From positions 1 to 60,945 of the forward strand of contig RECP01000090.1 in assembly GCA_007693945.1 (NCBI GenBank): a stretch of 60,945 nt of DNA, given 5' to 3'. The notes below the pieces were generated by a model. The model made no database searches. It was given only the letters and a program-made list of their open reading frames with translations, and had not been told where the DNA came from. The stretch's first letter is position 1. Every line of letters starts with the position of its first letter. This document shows, piece after piece, positions 1 to 7,712 of this stretch. A program made the position numbers and the translations under genes. The DNA comes from Spirochaetaceae bacterium. GTDB taxonomy: Bacteria > Spirochaetota > Spirochaetia > DSM-27196 > PWMO01.

Positions 1-2
1 GC

Positions 3-206
3 GAAGGCGCCGGCGACGTGCGCCGCATCCTGGCCGACCTGCTCGACCGCGGTTACTCCGGGGCGCTTTCGATCGAGCCCCATATGGAGGTAGTCTTCCA
101 CGATTCATCGGTACAATCGGACGCCGACCGCCGCTTCCAGAACTACCTCGAATACGGCCGCCGGCTGGAGCGCCTGCTCGCTGAGCTCGGCTATCCGGCG
201 GAATGA
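3..206 (+). CDS. Sugar phosphate isomerase/epimerase family protein, C-terminal fragment
   Basis: The reading frame is open from the window edge and ends with TGA at 204-206, so only the last 67 codons are visible. The piece contains a GYSGALSIEPH segment. This resembles the last strand of AP endonuclease 2-type (xylose isomerase-like) TIM barrels, where a metal-binding Glu lies in a phrase like G-Y-x-G-x-x-x-x-E. Another member of this fold is encoded at 2486-3376, so the two may act on related sugar-derived substrates. The downstream gene has its own operator and is probably a separate transcription unit. The family call rests on a short fragment and is moderate. Confidence 0.55.
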   Translation, partial: EGAGDVRRILADLLDRGYSGALSIEPHMEVVFHDSSVQSDADRRFQNYLEYGRRLERLLAELGYPAE

Positions 207-330
207 CACGGCGGACCCGACTCCACCCTGACACGGCCGTTCACCGGGCACCCCGCCGGCGGTATCCCGTCGGACCAGATTCGATTTCCGCTTGACAGCG
301 CACCGTTCCACTGCTACCCTACCGGTGATC

Positions 331-346
331 TAGAAAACGTTTTCTA
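331..346. promoter_or_regulatory. LacI-family operator upstream of the DapA-family gene
   Basis: The perfect 16-bp palindrome TAGAAAACGTTTTCTA has the central CG and size expected of LacI/GalR operators. The same sequence occurs at 7468-7483, and a near copy lies at 9767-9782 before the LacI gene itself. It sits 23 bp before the ATG at 369, close to the expected transcription start, so a bound repressor would block the promoter. The match between sites is seen directly. Assignment to the LacI protein at 8698-9735 is inferred. Confidence 0.85.
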
Positions 347-368
347 AGTCACTAGAGGGAGGAATTAC

Positions 369-1325
369 ATGAGTGAGAGCCGTTCCTGGAAGAACATCTT
401 TCCCGCCGTCTGCGTGCCGCTGAATGGCGACTACTCCGTCAACCAGGCGGAGTTCAGGGCATACCTGCGGTGGCTGGCCGCCTTCGAACACATAGACGGG
501 GTCGTGGTCAATGGCCACACCGGAGAGATCACCTCGTTCCTGCCGGATGAGCGCGCAGCGGTCACGCGCATTGCGGCCGAGGAAGTCGGCGGTACGGTCA
601 CAATCATCTCGGGCGTTAGCGCTGAAGGTACCATTGAAGCAATCGAACACGCCAAAGCAGCACAGGACGCGGGAGCGGACGGGATTCTCTTGATGCCGCC
701 ACACACATGGCTGCGCTTCGGGGTCAAGCAGGAAGCGGTGATCAAGTACTTCAGCGACATCGCAGCGGCAATCGAGATCGGGATAATCATTCACCTTTAT
801 CCGGCATCTACCAGGGCGTTTTATCCGGTGGAAACGGTTGTGGCACTCTCGAAGATTCCCAACGTTACATCGCTCAAGATAGGAACACGCAACTCCGCGC
901 TGTACGAGCGCGATCTGCGGATCTTGCGTCGTGAGGCGCCCGATCTGACGATCCTCACCTGCCAGGATGAGTTCATCGTAGCGTCCATGCTGCCCTACCC
1001 CGGCGTCGACGGCGCATTGATCGGTTTTGGCTGCGCCATACCGGAACTGATAACCGGCGCCTGGCGCGCCGTACTCTCAAAAGACTTCGGGCAGATCCAG
1101 CACTTCCAGAATCGGATCTTTCCGATGGCGGAAGCGATCTACGGTATCGGCGAACCCTCCGGGGATGCCCACGCGCGGATGAAAGAGGTGCTCGAGCAGC
1201 GCGGTATCTTCTCCTCAGCATTGATGCGATTGCCCGTCCTGCCGCTGTCCGCCGCGCAGAAAGAGCGTGTCACCTCGGCTCTGGCGGAAGCGCAGGTGCA
1301 GAAAGTGGTTATTGACCGCAGATGA
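369..1325 (+). CDS. Dihydrodipicolinate synthase/N-acetylneuraminate lyase family protein
   Basis: A 318-residue class I aldolase of the DapA/NAL superfamily, close to the usual 290-320 residues. The Schiff-base lysine is K170 in the SLKIG segment. The family tyrosine is Y144 in the HLYP segment. The GHTGE motif at 49-53 occupies the place of the usual G-T-T/S-G-E substrate-carboxylate loop. Such enzymes cleave or form 2-keto acids from pyruvate, and some act as sugar-acid dehydratases. The start is supported by GGAGG ahead of the ATG. The downstream VOC gene overlaps by 4 bp, and a LacI operator lies in front. The genes around it (TRAP uptake, hydro-lyase, dehydrogenase) favour a catabolic 2-keto acid lyase or dehydratase over lysine biosynthesis. 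The substrate is unknown. Confidence 0.85.
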   Translation: MSESRSWKNIFPAVCVPLNGDYSVNQAEFRAYLRWLAAFEHIDGVVVNGHTGEITSFLPDERAAVTRIAAEEVGGTVTIISGVSAEGTIEAIEHAKAAQDAGADGILLMPPHTWLRFGVKQEAVIKYFSDIAAAIEIGIIIHLYPASTRAFYPVETVVALSKIPNVTSLKIGTRNSALYERDLRILRREAPDLTILTCQDEFIVASMLPYPGVDGALIGFGCAIPELITGAWRAVLSKDFGQIQHFQNRIFPMAEAIYGIGEPSGDAHARMKEVLEQRGIFSSALMRLPVLPLSAAQKERVTSALAEAQVQKVVIDRR

Positions 1326-1768
1326 TCACCGCCATACATCATACCGCGTACACCGTCCGGGATATGGAGCGCTCGCTGCGCTTTTATGAAGGCGGGTTGG
1401 GATTCACTCGCTACAGCGACAAGACGGTTAGCAACCGTCTTCAGGAGATTGTGACCGGCGTCAAGGGCGCAACGGCCCGGGTTGTTCATCTGCGAGGCTA
1501 CGGGCAGGGCCTCGAGCTATTCCAGTATTCTGAGCCGGCGGCGCGCCGGGATCGCGCGGTGCGGCCGTGCGACGTCGGCAGCTCCCATCTCTGTTTTATG
1601 GTCCAGAACATCGACGAGGAGATGGATCGCCTGAGGCGCTACGGAGCGGAGTTTCTCTCTGAGCCGATGGTGGTAGAGGGCGGGCCCAACGCCGGGAACC
1701 GGTACTGCTATTTCCTCGATCCCGACGGCATCCCGATGGAGCTGTCGCAGAAGGGTGATGCGGCATGA
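1322..1768 (+). CDS. VOC (glyoxalase/bleomycin resistance/dioxygenase) family protein
   Basis: A 148-residue single VOC protein with two beta-alpha-beta-beta-beta modules. It opens with a His-His-Thr strand (H6/H7) followed by VRDMERSLRFYE, typical of the first module. The second module starts at SSHLCFMV and ends with DPDGIPMEL, whose Glu is the usual last metal ligand. Members include glyoxalase I, methylmalonyl-CoA epimerase and ring-cleavage dioxygenases, and the reaction cannot be fixed from sequence. The start codon overlaps the stop of the lyase gene (ATGA), which implies translational coupling. It probably acts on an intermediate of the same pathway, for example as an epimerase or isomerase. 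Confidence 0.85.
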   Translation: MITAIHHTAYTVRDMERSLRFYEGGLGFTRYSDKTVSNRLQEIVTGVKGATARVVHLRGYGQGLELFQYSEPAARRDRAVRPCDVGSSHLCFMVQNIDEEMDRLRRYGAEFLSEPMVVEGGPNAGNRYCYFLDPDGIPMELSQKGDAA

Positions 1769-2523
1769 CAGCGGTGCAGAAGGCGCGCCTCGAGATGCGC
1801 AGAAACGAGTGGACGGGCCCGACCAAGCATCAGCTGCCGGGTGCGGTGAAGTGTAACCTGGTGATTCTCCCCAAAGCCGACGCCTATGACTTTCTGGTCT
1901 ACTGTGTTCACAATCCCAAGCCGTGTCCTGTCATTGAGGTAACCGAGCCGGGTGACCCGGAACCCAAACGGTCGGCACCCGGTGCCGATCTCAGGACCGA
2001 TCTTCCGCGCTACGCGGTCTACAGAAACGGCGAGCGGCAGGAAGACCGTCTGGAGATCCGGGAGCTGTGGACCGACGACAGCGTCGCGTTCCTGATCGGC
2101 TCGGGAATGAGCTTCGACGACGCGCTGGAACGTGCCGGCGTCCCCAAGACGGGTACCTGGGTGCTGAACACAACGCTGGAAACGGTGCCTGCGGGCAAGT
2201 TTCGCGGTCCCATGGTTGTTACCATGCGGCTCATGACCCCGAGTCAGGCGATTATCGCTACCCAGCTCACCAGCCGCTTTGTCTACACCCACGGCGCGCC
2301 GGTGCATATCGGGGATCCGGCCGCCATCGGTGCGGACCTTGCTGATCCAATAGTAGGATCACCGCTTGAGGCAATTCCAAAAGGGTTGACGCCGGTATTC
2401 TGGGGTTGTGGTGTCACTCCGCAAAGCGCCGCTCTGGCGTCAGCGCCGGAGCTCATGATCACCCATGCGCCGGCTCATTCGTTTGTTACGGATCTGGTGG
2501 ACGATCAGTTCTGTATTCCGTAG
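1765..2523 (+). CDS. UPF0317/DUF1445 family putative hydro-lyase (D-glutamate cyclase-like)
   Basis: The 252-residue product matches the UPF0317 (DUF1445) pattern along its length. It has a CNLVILP segment, NPKPCPVIEVTEPGDPEP, an APGADLRTDLPRY block, the segment GPMVVTMR, HGAPVHIGDP and the late segments VFWGCGVTPQ and THAPAH. The family is annotated as putative hydro-lyases, and a mitochondrial homologue is D-glutamate cyclase. A dehydratase or lactam-cyclising role on a carboxylate therefore fits. The ATG overlaps the VOC stop by 4 bp. The 3' end overlaps the convergent gene on the other strand by 38 bp. It is likely the third gene of a LacI-controlled catabolic operon. Confidence 0.85.
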   Translation: MTAVQKARLEMRRNEWTGPTKHQLPGAVKCNLVILPKADAYDFLVYCVHNPKPCPVIEVTEPGDPEPKRSAPGADLRTDLPRYAVYRNGERQEDRLEIRELWTDDSVAFLIGSGMSFDDALERAGVPKTGTWVLNTTLETVPAGKFRGPMVVTMRLMTPSQAIIATQLTSRFVYTHGAPVHIGDPAAIGADLADPIVGSPLEAIPKGLTPVFWGCGVTPQSAALASAPELMITHAPAHSFVTDLVDDQFCIP

Positions 2524-3376
2524 CCGGGACTCCGCTACCGGACTGATCCTCAGTCCACGACAGAAAGCTGCGGGTCGCGTGCAGAACCGTTTCCGCGGGC
2601 TCATCGACATCAAAGACTTCCAGTGAGATCCAACCCTGGTAGCCGATTGTCCGCAGCGTCCGGAACGCTGCGGCAAACGCCGCGCGTTGTTCCGGGTCCA
2701 GCTCCGGAAGCGACGGGAACCCGCCCGATCTGTCGTTGAGGTGCACGTGGCGTATCAGGTCGCGATACTTCCCGATCAGCCGGGCCCACGATAGCGTCTC
2801 GTCCTCGCAATTATGAAAGTCAAACATCGACGCGATACGCGGGTGTCCGATATCGGAAACCAGGCTGCGCGCCTCCTCCAGCGTGTTGATCGAACTCGTA
2901 ATCCGGGCCGGTAGCGGCTCCAGCAGCAACGATACTCCCGCGCGCTCGCAGCTGACGCCCAGCCGACCCAGTCCATCGCGTAGCACGCCGCGCGCTTCGG
3001 CTGTCGACACACCCTCCGTCTGCCCGCGCTGCTTGCCGGAACCGAGTACCAGCACATCGCCCTCAAGCTCCCCGCACAGGTCCACCAGCCGGTGCAGGAG
3101 ATCCCACGAGCGGGACCGGCTATCCGGATCGGGGTGAACCAGGTGCAGTCCCGCCGGAGCGGTCAGCAACCAGTGAAGACCGGCACACGCAAGACCGGCG
3201 TCACGCATAATCCTGCGGATACCGCGTGCCGCAATTATGTCAATTGTTCCCGGATCCTCGGCGAGTGTATAAGGCGCTATCTCGATCCCTTCAAAGCCGG
3301 CTCGTGCTACCAGATCGCACGCGTCGGCAAAGGATCGTCCCCCAAGCAGTTCGTTGCATATCGCGTACCGCATCAC
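2486..3376 (-). CDS. Sugar phosphate isomerase/epimerase (xylose isomerase-like TIM barrel)
   Basis: A 295-296 residue TIM-barrel protein. The first strand is followed by the typical phrase GFEGIEIAPYTL. A metal-binding region follows at LLLEPLP, then MFDFHNCEDE, then HVHLNDRSG near residue 210, and finally GWISLEVF, whose Glu is the usual last ligand. Such proteins isomerise or epimerise keto-sugars or act as sugar-acid dehydratases. The frame begins with GTG-ATG at 3376/3373, and the second codon is an equally good start. It begins 6 bp after the dehydrogenase gene, so it is the last gene of the TRAP operon. Its end overlaps the convergent UPF0317 gene. The substrate is unknown. Confidence 0.8.
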   Translation of the reverse strand: MMRYAICNELLGGRSFADACDLVARAGFEGIEIAPYTLAEDPGTIDIIAARGIRRIMRDAGLACAGLHWLLTAPAGLHLVHPDPDSRSRSWDLLHRLVDLCGELEGDVLVLGSGKQRGQTEGVSTAEARGVLRDGLGRLGVSCERAGVSLLLEPLPARITSSINTLEEARSLVSDIGHPRIASMFDFHNCEDETLSWARLIGKYRDLIRHVHLNDRSGGFPSLPELDPEQRAAFAAAFRTLRTIGYQGWISLEVFDVDEPAETVLHATRSFLSWTEDQSGSGVPATEYRTDRPPDP

Positions 3377-3382
3377 GGATCG

Positions 3383-4264
3383 CTACCGCAAACCGCGGCT
3401 GCCGAGGTGTCGGATTACTACCGAGTTGTCCAGGTCCCCGTCCCCCGCATCAATTGCGCGCTCGAGAATGCGCTTATGCTGTAGCGTCAGCGGCAGTTCC
3501 TGATGCAGGCGCGCAGCGCTCTGCAGGATCAGAGCGACGTCCTTGTTGTGCTGTTTTACCCGCGATTGCGGGGTGAAATCCCCACGGATCATCTTCTCGC
3601 CCTTGACGTCCATGGCGCAGGAGTAGGCAGGGCTGCTCTTCAGGATCGGAAGCAGGCTCTCCAGATCGAGTCCCAGCGCTTCCGCAAATACCAGCCCTTC
3701 CGCGAGTACAAGCCGATTCAGTCCCAGAATGAGGTTGCTCGCCAGCTTGGCCTTTGAACCGCTACCGACCGGACCCAGAAGGAAGTGTTGTTCCGCCAGG
3801 GCCTCTAGCAGGTCACGACACGCTTCATACGCCTCCCGGGGGCCCCCGACCATCAGAACCGCCTCCCGATCCGCGATCTGTTTGCTCGACCCGGAGATTG
3901 TCGCGTCCAGCATAACTATGTTCGCTTTGAGTAGCGTGCCGGCAAACGCCTCGGTCCGCTCGGGCTCTCCGGTTGTCGTATCGATTACATAACGGGGCAG
4001 CGGAGACGCGGCCAGAATACCCGTCCCGCCCTCAAGCACTTCCTGGACGGCATCCGAGTCCGGCAGAGACAAGAGGACGCGCTCACACTCGGAAGCAACC
4101 GCCGCCGCACTGTCGGCCACTGTACCGCCGGCCTGCGTCAGGAACAAGCGCCGATCCTCGGACGTATCGTACCCGATAACGACGTACCCTCGGGCAGCGA
4201 GGTTAGCTGCCAGCGCTGATCCGGCAAGACCGATACCAACCAATCCTATCCGTTTACCACTCAC
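3383..4264 (-). CDS. Beta-hydroxyacid dehydrogenase (3-hydroxyisobutyrate dehydrogenase family), NAD(P)-dependent
   Basis: A 293-residue oxidoreductase. The N-terminal Rossmann motif is GLVGIGLAGSALAANL (residues 7-22), followed by an acidic residue after the second strand (YDTSED). The substrate-binding block near 120-127 reads DATISGSS, a variant of D-A-P-V-S-G-G. The catalytic lysine is K173 in KLASN. The family oxidises 3-hydroxyisobutyrate, tartronate semialdehyde, 2-hydroxymethylglutarate and similar acids. The start is GTG with AGGAGAAGG in front. It lies 30 bp after the TRAP permease and 6 bp before the isomerase, so it is cotranscribed. Together with the lyase it suggests breakdown of a hydroxylated C4-C6 acid. 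Confidence 0.85.
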   Translation of the reverse strand: MSGKRIGLVGIGLAGSALAANLAARGYVVIGYDTSEDRRLFLTQAGGTVADSAAAVASECERVLLSLPDSDAVQEVLEGGTGILAASPLPRYVIDTTTGEPERTEAFAGTLLKANIVMLDATISGSSKQIADREAVLMVGGPREAYEACRDLLEALAEQHFLLGPVGSGSKAKLASNLILGLNRLVLAEGLVFAEALGLDLESLLPILKSSPAYSCAMDVKGEKMIRGDFTPQSRVKQHNKDVALILQSAARLHQELPLTLQHKRILERAIDAGDGDLDNSVVIRHLGSRGLR

Positions 4265-4294
4265 GCCTTCTCCTGTTCCACCCGCAACACGCTA

Positions 4295-6220
4295 TCACCT
4301 TCCTGCCGCCAGGCGCGGCTGCCACCAGCTAATCCATGCGATAACTGCCGCAGCCGTCACAAGAGCAGCGTACGTTGCGACGGTACCAACAGGCAGAAAG
4401 ACCACCAGCGCCAGGGCTCCCAGGACAGTTCTCCAGACAAACGAAAGGCGCGTCCCGATATAGCCTGCCAGTGCTCCCGCCCAGATTACCGCTGCCGCAA
4501 GCGAGTAGAGTGCCCGCTCGATGATAGTCAGCAGTGGCCCACTCCACAGCAGCTCGGGACGGAAGATGAAGATGAACGGGATAAGGAACGCCACAATACT
4601 CATTACAAAAGCTCTCAAACCTGTGCGGGTTACGTCTGCCTCCGCCAGCCCGCCGGCAGTAAAGGAGGCCAGAGCAACCGGAGGCGTGATCATCGCCAGA
4701 ACCGAGTAGTAGAAGACAAAGAAGTGTACCGCGAGCCGATCAAACCCCAGCGCCGTCAGGGGCGGGGCGAAGAAGACCGCTCCCATGATGTAGGCTGCTA
4801 CCGTTGGCAGGCCCATCCCCAGAATGATGCATCCCAGCACAACAAAGAAGAGCGAGAGAAAGACCGATCCGCCGGAGATAAACATCAGTCGATTGGAAAA
4901 CTTGAGTGCCAGGTTTGACTCGATCGCTACCGCGACGATGATTCCGATGGTCGCAATCGGAATTGCAACGGTTGCCGCCTGCCGCCCGGTATCCTGGACG
5001 ATCTTGAGGGCCTTGCCTGCAGTCAGGCGCGTGTCCTTTCTCAAGAGTCCCACGACAAGCGCGGCAGCGGCGCCGAATACGGCTGCCATCGTCGGGGTGG
5101 ATCCTCTGATGATGTAGTATATGACCACCAGAAGCGGCACGATCATGTGGATCAGGGAGCGCAGCCGGAACTTGAGCTCTTCCTGGTCCAGAACCACCTT
5201 GCCGATGCCTCGCCGGCGCGCCGAGAAGTCGATCAGAAAGAAGACCGAAACGTAGAAAAGCAGGGCCGGCAGAACTCCCGCCAGAGCGATGCGGGAATAG
5301 GGGATACCGAGGAACTCGGCCATTACGAAGGCTGCAATGCCCATGATCGGCGGCATCAGCTGCCCGCCGGTGGAGGCAATCGCTTCGGTGGCTGCCGCGT
5401 TAACCCGGGTCTCCCCGGATCGGATCATAAACGGGATGGTGAACACCCCGGTAGTGGTCACGTTTGCAACGGCGCTGCCGCTTACGGTACCCATCAGGCT
5501 CGATGCGATCACCGCCGACTTTGCTGCTCCGCCCTTGGCGTTGCGCGTCAACCCCAGGCCGAGCTCAATCAGCAACCTGCTGCCGCCCAGCACGGAATAG
5601 ATCGCTCCGAAGAGCACGAAGTAGAATACGTAGCGCAGCGAGGTATCCACGGGAATACCGAAGATCCCGCCGTCGGAAAGGAACAGGATCTCGACAAAAC
5701 CGGTGAGCCGGATTCCGCGGAAACCGAGCCATCCCGGGAAGATCCTCCCAAACCACCCGTAGAAGAGAAACACAACAACAACGGCAAACAGACTGTAGCC
5801 GACGGTGCGCCGTGTTGCTTCCAATAACAGAATAACGAGCAAGATGGCCAGCGCAATATCGATTGGCAACACCGGATCGATATATACCATCCGGGTGAGC
5901 ATCCGATCCCGGTTGACAATGAAGAAGTATGCCATGGCAAGCGGAATCGCGACACACAGCATATCGAGTGCCCGCAACAGTGGCCGAAAGCGGCCGCCGA
6001 CCGCCAGGGGCTTCCACAGAAAGATCAGCGCGACGGCAAACATGACGTGGACCGGGCGTTGAATCATCGGCACCATGGGTTTGAAGATCACGTAGAGCTG
6101 AAACGCAATCCAGGCTGCAGCCAGAACACACTGCAGCAGCTTCTCCCAGTTTGCATACTCGACTTTAGGGCGCAGTTGCTCCGGCGCAGCGTCATCCCCT
6201 GGGCGCTTTTTGAGACTCAC
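4295..6220 (-). CDS. TRAP transporter permease, fused 4TM/12TM (DctQM-type, TAXI class)
   Basis: A 641-residue, highly hydrophobic protein. The small-subunit part comes first (about residues 20-180), followed by the large DctM-type part. Landmarks include the LMGTVSGSAVANVTTTG segment and a GGQLMPPIMGIAAF segment, both usual in fused TRAP permeases. A second pseudo-repeat has GMGLPTVAAY and the segment ITPPVALASF. These transporters use a Na+ or H+ gradient to import carboxylates delivered by a TAXI binding protein. The start is GTG with GGAGG about 9 bp upstream. The binding-protein gene lies immediately upstream on the same strand, separated by a strong stem-loop. Catabolic genes follow, and the LacI operator before the binding protein probably controls the set. 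Confidence 0.9.
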   Translation of the reverse strand: MSLKKRPGDDAAPEQLRPKVEYANWEKLLQCVLAAAWIAFQLYVIFKPMVPMIQRPVHVMFAVALIFLWKPLAVGGRFRPLLRALDMLCVAIPLAMAYFFIVNRDRMLTRMVYIDPVLPIDIALAILLVILLLEATRRTVGYSLFAVVVVFLFYGWFGRIFPGWLGFRGIRLTGFVEILFLSDGGIFGIPVDTSLRYVFYFVLFGAIYSVLGGSRLLIELGLGLTRNAKGGAAKSAVIASSLMGTVSGSAVANVTTTGVFTIPFMIRSGETRVNAAATEAIASTGGQLMPPIMGIAAFVMAEFLGIPYSRIALAGVLPALLFYVSVFFLIDFSARRRGIGKVVLDQEELKFRLRSLIHMIVPLLVVIYYIIRGSTPTMAAVFGAAAALVVGLLRKDTRLTAGKALKIVQDTGRQAATVAIPIATIGIIVAVAIESNLALKFSNRLMFISGGSVFLSLFFVVLGCIILGMGLPTVAAYIMGAVFFAPPLTALGFDRLAVHFFVFYYSVLAMITPPVALASFTAGGLAEADVTRTGLRAFVMSIVAFLIPFIFIFRPELLWSGPLLTIIERALYSLAAAVIWAGALAGYIGTRLSFVWRTVLGALALVVFLPVGTVATYAALVTAAAVIAWISWWQPRLAAGR

Positions 6221-6310
6221 TTTTGCTATCCTCCATCCGCGAGGGAATCATGGACCACGGCTTCACCGCGCGCGATCTGCCTGTCTGTCGGCAACAACGG
6301 CACACGAGCG

Positions 6311-6336
6311 AAGGGACACCCTTGCGGGTGTCCCTT
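6311..6336 (-). other. Intercistronic stem-loop between TRAP binding protein and permease genes
   Basis: A perfect 11-bp inverted repeat (arms 6311-6321 and 6326-6336) with a 4-nt loop lies between the stop of the binding-protein gene and the start of the permease gene. No U-run follows on the minus strand, so it is not a classic intrinsic terminator. Such hairpins downstream of abundant binding-protein cistrons commonly stabilise the upstream message or partly terminate transcription, giving more binding protein than permease. That role is inferred. Confidence 0.7.
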
Positions 6337-6373
6337 GTTGCGCCGTACGGATCATCTACCACCTGTCACAGGA

Positions 6374-7423
6374 TCACTGCATCCAGCCGCGCTCGCGGTA
6401 ATAGCGTTCGGCTCCGGGATGCAGCGGTATACCGGTGTTCTCGGGCCGCCATCCGTCTTCCGGAACAAAGGGCTCGATCGATGCATGAGCTTCCAGCAGC
6501 ACAGGTTTGTTCTCACAGATGGCCTTGGTAATCTCGTACGCGACGTGCTCCGGCAGGTCCGCGTGTGCGATGATGACCGTACCCGGATTGACCGTGTTTA
6601 CCGCGTTGGGCTGTTTTGGCCACGTATTGGCACTGATGACATCCCGGGCCAGTCCGTACTGGTTGAGGGCTGCGATTGTGTCATCCGAGAGGCTGACAAT
6701 CGTAAGGTCGGTAGTGGTCATAGCTTCCGTCACAGCCGGGTGACCAGGCGGTATCACGTCAAACCATACGTCGGCCTGACCGTCCCGCATCACTCCCGGA
6801 ATCTGGCCGCCGGTGACCTGCGTAAAGGAGCCGCCCCACGATTCGATATCTGCTATGGTGACCCCATGATGCTCCATGATCATGCGTGCAACCGGCGGAG
6901 CGGTCGACCCTTCAGGTTTTGTGACAAGCCGCGCTCTGGCTTTCTGGGCAAAGAGCTCCTCCACCGTGTCGATACCGGTCCGGCGGATATAATCGTCGGA
7001 GAAGATAACCACGGCAAAGACCTTGTTCAGACCACCCACGAGGGCACGAATGTTGGGTGCCTGTCGGCCTTCGTACATCTCAATGCCCTGGAACGCCCAG
7101 TTGGATGTTGCCACGTTGGCAAGTGCAACCTCGGCGTTGTTCAGCTCAACAGTCAGCGGATTGGCTATGCCGCCACCTTGCGGTATCACCTCAACGGAAG
7201 AACCAGGAGGAAGAGTCCCCTCGAGCAAGCTCGAAATCGTGGCAGCGTACACGTACCAGGATGACCCGACCGGCATGGAGCCAAAGCGTACATTGACCGG
7301 ACCCTCGCCGGGTGCAGCTGCTTCAGCTGCCGGGGCAGCTTCCCCTTCACCGCGGGCCCAAACCGGCAAAACCAGCGCCAACGCTATCAACATCGCCAGC
7401 ATAACGACCATCATCTTCCGCAT
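6374..7423 (-). CDS. TAXI family TRAP transporter solute-binding protein
   Basis: A 349-residue exported protein. It begins with a Lys/Arg start and a hydrophobic Sec signal peptide ending near ARG at residues 23-25, followed by an Ala/Glu-rich linker. The mature part starts NVRFGSMPVGSSWYVYAATIS, the usual opening of TAXI (TRAP-associated extracytoplasmic immunogenic) proteins. It also contains ELNNAEVALANV and the region GGSFTQVTGGQIPGVMRDGQ. It captures the substrate in the periplasm and hands it to the fused permease downstream. The ATG has GAGGAGG 7 bp upstream. The LacI palindrome lies 44 bp upstream, so it is likely the first gene of the regulated operon. Confidence 0.92.
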   Translation of the reverse strand: MRKMMVVMLAMLIALALVLPVWARGEGEAAPAAEAAAPGEGPVNVRFGSMPVGSSWYVYAATISSLLEGTLPPGSSVEVIPQGGGIANPLTVELNNAEVALANVATSNWAFQGIEMYEGRQAPNIRALVGGLNKVFAVVIFSDDYIRRTGIDTVEELFAQKARARLVTKPEGSTAPPVARMIMEHHGVTIADIESWGGSFTQVTGGQIPGVMRDGQADVWFDVIPPGHPAVTEAMTTTDLTIVSLSDDTIAALNQYGLARDVISANTWPKQPNAVNTVNPGTVIIAHADLPEHVAYEITKAICENKPVLLEAHASIEPFVPEDGWRPENTGIPLHPGAERYYRERGWMQ

Positions 7424-7466
7424 TTCAAACCTCCTCGGGTTTTCTCCGACAACTGTGTCGGAGAGT

Positions 7467-7484
7467 TTAGAAAACGTTTTCTAA
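7467..7484. promoter_or_regulatory. LacI-family operator upstream of the TRAP binding-protein gene
   Basis: The palindrome at 7468-7483 is identical over 16 bp to the one at 331-346, and here it extends to 18 bp (TTAGAAAACGTTTTCTAA). It lies 44 bp upstream of the minus-strand ATG at 7423, where repressor binding would overlap the promoter. Confidence 0.85.
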
Positions 7485-7573
7485 GCACTTGCAAGCGTAG
7501 CAGCGGAAATGTCAGCTGTCAAGAGAAACCTGCTGCGGTGCGCGGCAAAGACCCGCGGCACGGGATTCTGTAA

Positions 7574-7597
7574 TCGCCGCTCACCGGTGAGCGGCGA
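7574..7597. other. 24-bp perfect palindrome, possible terminator stem
   Basis: A GC-rich perfect palindrome (12 bp per arm, centre ACCGGT) lies between the end of the amidohydrolase gene (7713, minus strand) and the TRAP promoter region. As RNA it would form a strong stem-loop separating the lacI-amidohydrolase unit from the TRAP operon. No U-run follows on either strand, so a terminator role is uncertain. A protein-binding site is an alternative. Confidence 0.5.
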
Positions 7598-7712
7598 CAC
7601 CGGAGTGGCTCCGCCGCCGGCCCCGGTCTGGCTCAATCTCGGTTGCGGCTGACGCGCTGCCACCGTACCGGCACAAGAACCACAACCGGAACCACGCCGA
7701 TTATCGTGCGTT

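Noticed and set aside
7574-7597. A further LacI operator in the perfect palindrome
   Set aside because: Its sequence is GC-rich and unrelated to the AT-rich LacI-site consensus of this locus.
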